A stretch of DNA of 64,000 nucleotides from Planotetraspora phitsanulokensis (lineage in GTDB: Bacteria > Actinomycetota > Actinomycetes > Streptosporangiales > Streptosporangiaceae). This document shows, in pieces, positions 59,747-64,000 of the stretch. The notes under the pieces are model-generated. The model saw nothing but the letters and a program-made list of their open reading frames with translations. It ran no database searches and was not told the origin of the DNA. Location: NCBI RefSeq assembly GCF_016863295.1, contig NZ_BOOP01000009.1:186001-250000 (forward strand). Reading direction: 5' to 3'. The first letter of the stretch is position 1; every line of letters begins with the position of its first letter. The translations under genes and the position numbers were made by a program.

Positions 59747-60457
59747 ATGGTCAGCGGGGAACTCGACCTGCGCGTCGCGGCGGAACTGTGGCTGTTCCTC
59801 CCGCCCCGACGGCGAGGCGCCGTCCTCCGTCTCCCCTACGACGGCACATCGTCGCTCGGGCACGTGGTCGAGTCGGCGGGCATCCCGCTCCCGGAGGTCG
59901 GCTCGCTGCTCGCCGGGGGGCGGCCGGTCACGCCGTCGTACCGTCCGGGCCCGGCCGACGTCATCCACGTGCTGGGGGTGCCGCGGCCACAGCGGATCCC
60001 GGCTCCCCGGTTCGTCCTCGACGTCCATCTCGGCACTCTCGCCAGACGGCTGCGCCTCGTCGGCGTCGACGTCGCCTACCGCAACGACCTCGGCGACGAC
60101 GCGTTGATCGCACAGGCGAACGCCGAGTCGAGGGTGCTGCTCACCAAGGATCGCGGGCTGCTTCGCCGCCGGGTCCTGTGGCTCGGCGCCTACGTCCGCG
60201 GCGCGCGCCCGGACGATCAGTTCCATGACACGCTCGATCGGTTCGCGCCGCCGCTCGCCCCCTGGACCCGGTGCACGGCGTGCAACGGCCTCCTGTCGCC
60301 GGTCGCCAAGGCCGACGTCGAACACGTCCTGCCGCCGGGGACCAGGCGCAGCTACGACGCGTTCGCCCGCTGCCTCGACTGCGGTCACGTCTACTGGCAG
60401 GGGGCGCACGGGAACCGGCTGAAGGCGATCGTCGAGGGCGCCTCGCGCGCCGTCTAG
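59747..60457 (+). CDS. Mut7-C RNase-domain protein with ubiquitin-like N-terminus
   Basis: A 236-residue protein. Residues 1-80 have the ThiS/MoaD-like Mut7-C ubiquitin fold (VAAELWLFLPPRRRGAVLRLPYDG, VGSLLAGGRPVTPSYRPGPADVIHVLG). Residues about 88-145 are the PIN-like Mut7-C domain with acidic residues in FVLDVHLGTLARRLRLVGVDVAYRNDLGDDALIAQA and LLTKDRGLLRRR. A zinc ribbon follows (RCTACNGLL, RCLDCGHVYW). The eukaryotic Mut-7 relative trims small RNAs, but bacterial members are uncharacterised. The ATG at 59747 follows GGAGGC; the 3' end converges with cydB nine bases away. Confidence 0.85.
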   Translation: MVSGELDLRVAAELWLFLPPRRRGAVLRLPYDGTSSLGHVVESAGIPLPEVGSLLAGGRPVTPSYRPGPADVIHVLGVPRPQRIPAPRFVLDVHLGTLARRLRLVGVDVAYRNDLGDDALIAQANAESRVLLTKDRGLLRRRVLWLGAYVRGARPDDQFHDTLDRFAPPLAPWTRCTACNGLLSPVAKADVEHVLPPGTRRSYDAFARCLDCGHVYWQGAHGNRLKAIVEGASRAV

Positions 60458-60466
60458 CAGACCGCT

Positions 60467-61480
60467 TCAGTGCGACGCGTCGGCGTCGTACGGCATGCGG
60501 CGCTGGAGGAGGAACAGCCAGACGAGGGACGGCAGCACGAGCAGCGCCCCCACCCCGGCCACCACGAGAACGGTCGTGGTCACCACCGGAGCGGCGGCGG
60601 CCTCCCGGTAGGTGAGGGCAGGCGGCAACATCGCCGGATACTGGGCCACCGGCCAGCCCCACATGACGGCCGCGACGGCGAGCACGGCCGCCGCCCGTAC
60701 GAGCAGGTGACGCCGCAGCCAGAGCAGGACGATCGACGCGATCCCGAGCACGGCGCTGAGCACGACCAGGGGCAGCGCCCGGTGAGTGAGGCCGGAGAAC
60801 AGGCGGGGCGCGTCCCAGTGGAGAACCGCGATGCCGCCGAGCGCGACGGCGCCGGTCACGGCGGCGGCCACGAGGGCCCGCCGGCGAAAGCCCTCCGCCA
60901 GTTCCGGCGTCCTGGAGCGCGCGGCGTCGTCGCACAGGTAGATCGCCGCGAGGTAGGCGCAGACCAGGACCGCGAGCACGCCCCCCAGCAGCGAGGTCGG
61001 GTTGAGCCAACTCCCCACCACGTCACCGGCCGCGAGTCCCGGCGGGACCCGGGCGGACGCGATTCCCCCGGCGACGGTTCCGAGGAAGAACGGAGTCAGC
61101 ACGGACGACAGGGCGAAGGCCCCGCCGAACAGGCGTTGCTGCCACAACTCCGTGCTGGCCTTGCGGAAGGCGAAGGCGGCGCCCCTCGCGATGATCCCGA
61201 GAGCGGCCAGCGTGAGCGGGATGTAGAGCGTGGACATGACCGAGGCGAAGGCGAGCGGGAAGCCGGTCCACAACACCACGAGAACGAAGATCAGCCAGAC
61301 GTGGTTGGCCTCCCACACCGGCCCGATCGAGTGCTCGATGAGCCGCCGCTGCGGCATGCCGGACCGGCTGCGCCCGGCGAGCAGGTCCCAGACGCCGCCG
61401 CCGAAGTCGGCGCCGCCCAGCAGCGCGTAGACGGTGAGCCCCACCCACATGACGGCCAGGAGGATCTGCGCCGAGTCCAT
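60467..61480 (-). CDS. cydB: Cytochrome bd oxidase subunit II
   Basis: A 337-residue membrane protein with eight to nine helices. ILLAVMWVGLTVYALLGGADFGGGVWDLL at the N-terminus and IEHSIGPVWEANHVWLIFVLVVLWTGFPLAFA are diagnostic CydB segments. It partners CydA in a quinol oxidase that reduces O2 to water. The ATG overlaps the cydA stop by ATGA. It is close in size to the short CIO-like cydB of actinomycetes. Confidence 0.93.
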   Translation of the reverse strand: MDSAQILLAVMWVGLTVYALLGGADFGGGVWDLLAGRSRSGMPQRRLIEHSIGPVWEANHVWLIFVLVVLWTGFPLAFASVMSTLYIPLTLAALGIIARGAAFAFRKASTELWQQRLFGGAFALSSVLTPFFLGTVAGGIASARVPPGLAAGDVVGSWLNPTSLLGGVLAVLVCAYLAAIYLCDDAARSRTPELAEGFRRRALVAAAVTGAVALGGIAVLHWDAPRLFSGLTHRALPLVVLSAVLGIASIVLLWLRRHLLVRAAAVLAVAAVMWGWPVAQYPAMLPPALTYREAAAAPVVTTTVLVVAGVGALLVLPSLVWLFLLQRRMPYDADASH

Positions 61481-62826
61481 CAGGGCTCCGTTTCCTGCGG
61501 GGCGACGTGCCCGGTGCGGGCCACGTGGCGCAGGACGTAGACGACGGCGACGGTGAGGAACGCGTAGACGACGGCGACCACGGCGAAGCCCACCCACAGG
61601 CCGGGAGCGGGGTTCACCGCCTCGAAGGTCCGCATCGTGCCGTACACGATCCACGGCTGCCGGCCCACCTCGGTCACGACCCAGCCCATCTCGACCGCGA
61701 TCACGGCGAGCACTCCCGCGACGGAGGCGATCCGCAGGAACCACGGCGAGGCGGGCAGGTCCCGCCGCCGCCACCAGCTCAGAGCCAGCCAGGCGGACAG
61801 GAGCAGCAGCAGCATCCCGATGCCCACCATCGTGTCGAACGCCAGGTGGACGGGACTGATCGGCGGCCGGTCGGCGGGCGCGACCCGGTCCAGCCCCTGG
61901 ACGACCGTCCCGGGGCTGAAGCCCACGAGCATCGACAGCCCGCTGGGGATCTCGAGCGCGTACCGGAGCCGGCCGTCGATCACCAGCCCGCCGAGATGCA
62001 GCGGCGCGTTCGGGCCGGTGGGGAACACCGCCTCGGCGGCGGCGAGCTTGGTGGGCTGGTAGTCCGCGAGGAACCGCGCGGCGTAGTCGCCCGCGAGGAC
62101 CTGGACCGGCGAGAGCGCCGCCGCCACCGTGAACGGGACCAGGAAGCCGAGCCGGTGGTAGCGGTCACGGCGGCCCCGCAGCAGCGCCACCGCGTAGACC
62201 CCGGCGGTGACGAATCCCGACACCATGAAGGCCGCGATGACCATGTGCAGGACCTGCGGGGGCATCGCCGGGTTGAACACCGCCGCCCAGGGGGCGACCC
62301 CGGTGACCCGGCCGTTCTCGAGGTCGAAACCACGCGGCTGGTTCATCCACGCGTTGGCGGCCACGACGAACACGGCCGACGCCACTCCCGCGACCATCAC
62401 GGGAACCCCGCTGAGCAGGTGCGCCCGGGGCGAGAGCCGGTCCCAGGCGTAGAGGTAGACGCCGAGGAAGATCGCCTCGATGAAGAACGCGATGCCCTCC
62501 ATCGCGAACGGCAGGCCGATCACCTCGCCGTAGACGCCCATCAGGCCCGGCCACAACAGGCCCATCTCGAAGCTCAGGATGGTGCCGGAGACCGCCCCCA
62601 CCGCGAAGAGCACTCCCACGGCCGTGGCCCATCGCCGGGCGAGACGCATGTACTCCGCGTCGCCGGTCCGATGGGCCCGCCATTCGGTGAACAGCAGCAG
62701 CGCCGGCATGCCCACGCCGAGGCACGCGAAGACGATGTGCCACCCGAGCGAGAGCGCCATCTGGGTTCGCGCCGCCACCAGATCGGCCGGGCTCGCCGGG
62801 CCTGCCAGGACGGCGAGCGGTGTCAT
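61480..62826 (-). CDS. cydA: Cytochrome bd oxidase subunit I
   Basis: A 448-residue heme subunit. ARTQMALSLGWHIVFACLGVGMPALLLFTEW carries the heme b595 His; GEVIGLPFAMEGIAFFIEAIFLGVYLYAWDRL and TEVGRQPWIVYGTMRT are CydA hallmarks. The short periplasmic Q-loop resembles the cyanide-insensitive oxidase type. The ATG at 62826 gives the usual N-terminus; codons upstream are unlike the family. cydD and cydC, needed for assembly, are not in the window. It supports respiration at low oxygen. Confidence 0.93.
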   Translation of the reverse strand: MTPLAVLAGPASPADLVAARTQMALSLGWHIVFACLGVGMPALLLFTEWRAHRTGDAEYMRLARRWATAVGVLFAVGAVSGTILSFEMGLLWPGLMGVYGEVIGLPFAMEGIAFFIEAIFLGVYLYAWDRLSPRAHLLSGVPVMVAGVASAVFVVAANAWMNQPRGFDLENGRVTGVAPWAAVFNPAMPPQVLHMVIAAFMVSGFVTAGVYAVALLRGRRDRYHRLGFLVPFTVAAALSPVQVLAGDYAARFLADYQPTKLAAAEAVFPTGPNAPLHLGGLVIDGRLRYALEIPSGLSMLVGFSPGTVVQGLDRVAPADRPPISPVHLAFDTMVGIGMLLLLLSAWLALSWWRRRDLPASPWFLRIASVAGVLAVIAVEMGWVVTEVGRQPWIVYGTMRTFEAVNPAPGLWVGFAVVAVVYAFLTVAVVYVLRHVARTGHVAPQETEP

Positions 62827-62995
62827 GGCTGGTCCGTGCCCCTGCGCCGCCTCCTCGCAAACCGTGTGCCGGGTATGGAAGCGATCAAGGCCGATTCGGC
62901 CGGGCGAGTTCACAGGTGATGCCAGGTGAGGTGTTTACCCGAAGCGGGCCGGTTGTGGAGGAACGCGCCCGCGGGCCGGGGGAATAGGCCCCATC

Positions 62996-63514
62996 ATGAC
63001 GCGCAACATGGTGAACGGCGCAGTCGGCGGTGCCCTCGCGACCGCCGTTTACAGCGCCATCCTGATGGCGGGGGAACGGGCCGGCCTGCTGGGCCATCCC
63101 CCGCCCAAGAGGGTCATGCGCGTCGTCCTTCCCGGCAGCAGGCACCGTCCCAAGCCGGGCGAGGGGGCGCTCGCGACGATCGGCCACTTCGCGTACGGCA
63201 GCACCGCGGGAGCCGCGCTCGGCCTGCTGTTCCGCGGGCAGCGCGTCCCGCTCCCGGTCGGCGCGGCGTACGGCCTCGCGGTCTGGTATGCCAGTTTTCA
63301 GCACATGATGCCCCGGCTGGGCACGTATCCGCCGGCCTCCCGCGACTCCCCCGGGCGCCAGGCCCTGCTGGCGCTGGGCCACATGGTGTACGGAACGTCT
63401 CTCGCGATCTCGATGAACCGGCTGAGGAGCGACAGGACTCCGGGCGCGCGGATCCTGCCGAGCGAGCACCCCGAGCGGTCGAAGTTCCTGACCCCGCCGC
63501 AACCGGTGCCCTGA
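62996..63514 (+). CDS. Unknown small membrane protein
   Basis: A 172-residue protein that I cannot name. It has about four hydrophobic stretches (VGGALATAVYSAILMAGE, LATIGHFAYGSTAGAALGLLF, PVGAAYGLAVWYASF, ALLALGHMVYGTSLAISM), with Gly and small residues at helix contacts. The pattern resembles the DUF1440/YagU-like group, but the match is weak. A conserved-looking HPPPKRVMR and HxMMPRLGxYPP lie between helices. The ATG at 62996 is about 170 bases from the divergent cydA gene. A soluble SRPBCC gene follows 54 bases downstream. Confidence 0.62.
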   Translation: MTRNMVNGAVGGALATAVYSAILMAGERAGLLGHPPPKRVMRVVLPGSRHRPKPGEGALATIGHFAYGSTAGAALGLLFRGQRVPLPVGAAYGLAVWYASFQHMMPRLGTYPPASRDSPGRQALLALGHMVYGTSLAISMNRLRSDRTPGARILPSEHPERSKFLTPPQPVP

Positions 63515-63568
63515 CCTTCGGTCTCCTCGAACGACGGCATGTCGGCCGTCTTCGGCATGATGGCGGGC

Positions 63569-63967
63569 ATGGCTTCGCAATCCCGGCACATCAGTGAGCA
63601 GATCGACAGGCACGCGGACGACGTCTACGAGTACGCGTCGAACCCGGCGAACCTCCCGGAGTGGGCGCCGGGGCTCGGCAGTTCGGTGGAGAACGTCGGC
63701 GGGCGGTGGTTCGTGGAGACCGCCGGGGGCCGTGTCGGCGTCGCCTTCGCGGAGCGCAACGTCTACGGCGTCCTCGACCACGACGTCACGCTGCCCTCGG
63801 GCGAGGTCGTCCACAACCCGATGCGGGTCCTCCCCGACGGGGACGGCTGCGAGGTGGTGTTCACCGTGCGCCGCCTTCCCGGCATGAGCGACGAGGACTT
63901 CGCCCGCGACGCCGGCCTCGTGCAGGCCGACCTCACCCGGTTGAAGCACGTGCTCGAAGCCGGCTGA
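63569..63967 (+). CDS. SRPBCC-family (polyketide cyclase-like) protein
   Basis: A 132-residue START-like protein: ISEQIDRHADDVYEYASNPANLPEWAPGLGSSVENVGGRWFVETAGG, VGVAFAERNVYGVLDHDVTLPSGEVVHNPMRVLPDGDGCEVVFTVRRLPGMSDEDFARDAGLVQADLTRLKHVLE. It is a ligand-binding pocket protein. The ATG at 63569 is used; one 30 bases upstream gives ten extra residues that are atypical for the family. No catalytic assignment is possible. It ends close to the window boundary. Confidence 0.78.
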   Translation: MASQSRHISEQIDRHADDVYEYASNPANLPEWAPGLGSSVENVGGRWFVETAGGRVGVAFAERNVYGVLDHDVTLPSGEVVHNPMRVLPDGDGCEVVFTVRRLPGMSDEDFARDAGLVQADLTRLKHVLEAG

Positions 63968-64000
63968 ACCGGGTCCGCCACGGAGGTCACGGCACTCGTG

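Noticed and set aside
1-64000. CRISPR arrays, insertion sequences, tRNA or rRNA genes
   Set aside because: No direct-repeat arrays with spacers, transposase motifs, or tRNA/rRNA-like sequences were found on reading.

Overview
The window is high-GC actinomycete chromosome: GTG and TTG starts are frequent, stop/start overlaps of the ATGA and GTGA type join many genes, and in-frame TTA leucine codons are almost absent. A SARP regulator with NB-ARC and TPR regions, a GylR-type glycerol locus, a GerW/YtfJ sporulation protein, an SPW-repeat protein and a Tat-exported CotA-like oxidase suggest a sporulating filamentous actinomycete, perhaps Streptosporangiales. That placement is inference. I see no rRNA, tRNA, CRISPR array, phage or insertion sequence.

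Layout. 0.3-7.5 kb: a small unknown gene, a FAD monooxygenase downstream of a SARP regulator, an ArsR regulator with an overlapping MFS exporter, and a Doc toxin with a ribbon-helix-helix type antitoxin. 7.6-16.1 kb: a divergent catabolic cluster of unknown substrate. One arm holds VOC protein, GntR/FCD regulator and a two-subunit molybdenum hydroxylase; the other holds a fused 2-oxoacid dehydrogenase E1, an E2 and an aldo/keto reductase. Two TTGGATCC-type boxes lie between the arms. 16.2-24.1 kb: the glycerol locus, glpF-glpK-glpD facing an IclR/GylR regulator, a second glycerol kinase and an aldo/keto reductase. 24.2-41.5 kb: mixed genes, including a secreted acidic protein, an XRE-ImmA/IrrE protein with an unknown overlapping partner, GerW, a multidomain GH18 chitinase, a DUF4239-like membrane protein, a CotA-like multicopper oxidase, a large LuxR (LAL) regulator, two related orphan histidine kinases and an SPW protein.

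41.8-58.9 kb is the best-defined system: a complete predicted route from choline to glycine and serine. It comprises a GMC choline dehydrogenase, betaine aldehyde dehydrogenase, a three-component Rieske betaine demethylase (ferredoxin, reductase, oxygenase), a dimethylglycine dehydrogenase, serine hydroxymethyltransferase and sarcosine oxidase soxBDAG, with an IclR regulator and an embedded M20 peptidase. Its three transcription units each carry the box CTGTTGCG about 50-60 bp before the first start codon, a candidate operator for one regulator. No choline or betaine transporter is present. 58.9-64 kb: an ArsR-SRPBCC pair behind two perfect palindromes, a Mut7-C protein, cytochrome bd oxidase cydAB without cydDC, and two small genes.

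Candidates for undescribed biology are the GntR-controlled molybdenum hydroxylase/2-oxoacid dehydrogenase cluster, the XRE-ImmA pair, the two Cys-pair histidine kinases, and the CTGTTGCG regulon with its repeat-flanked peptidase.
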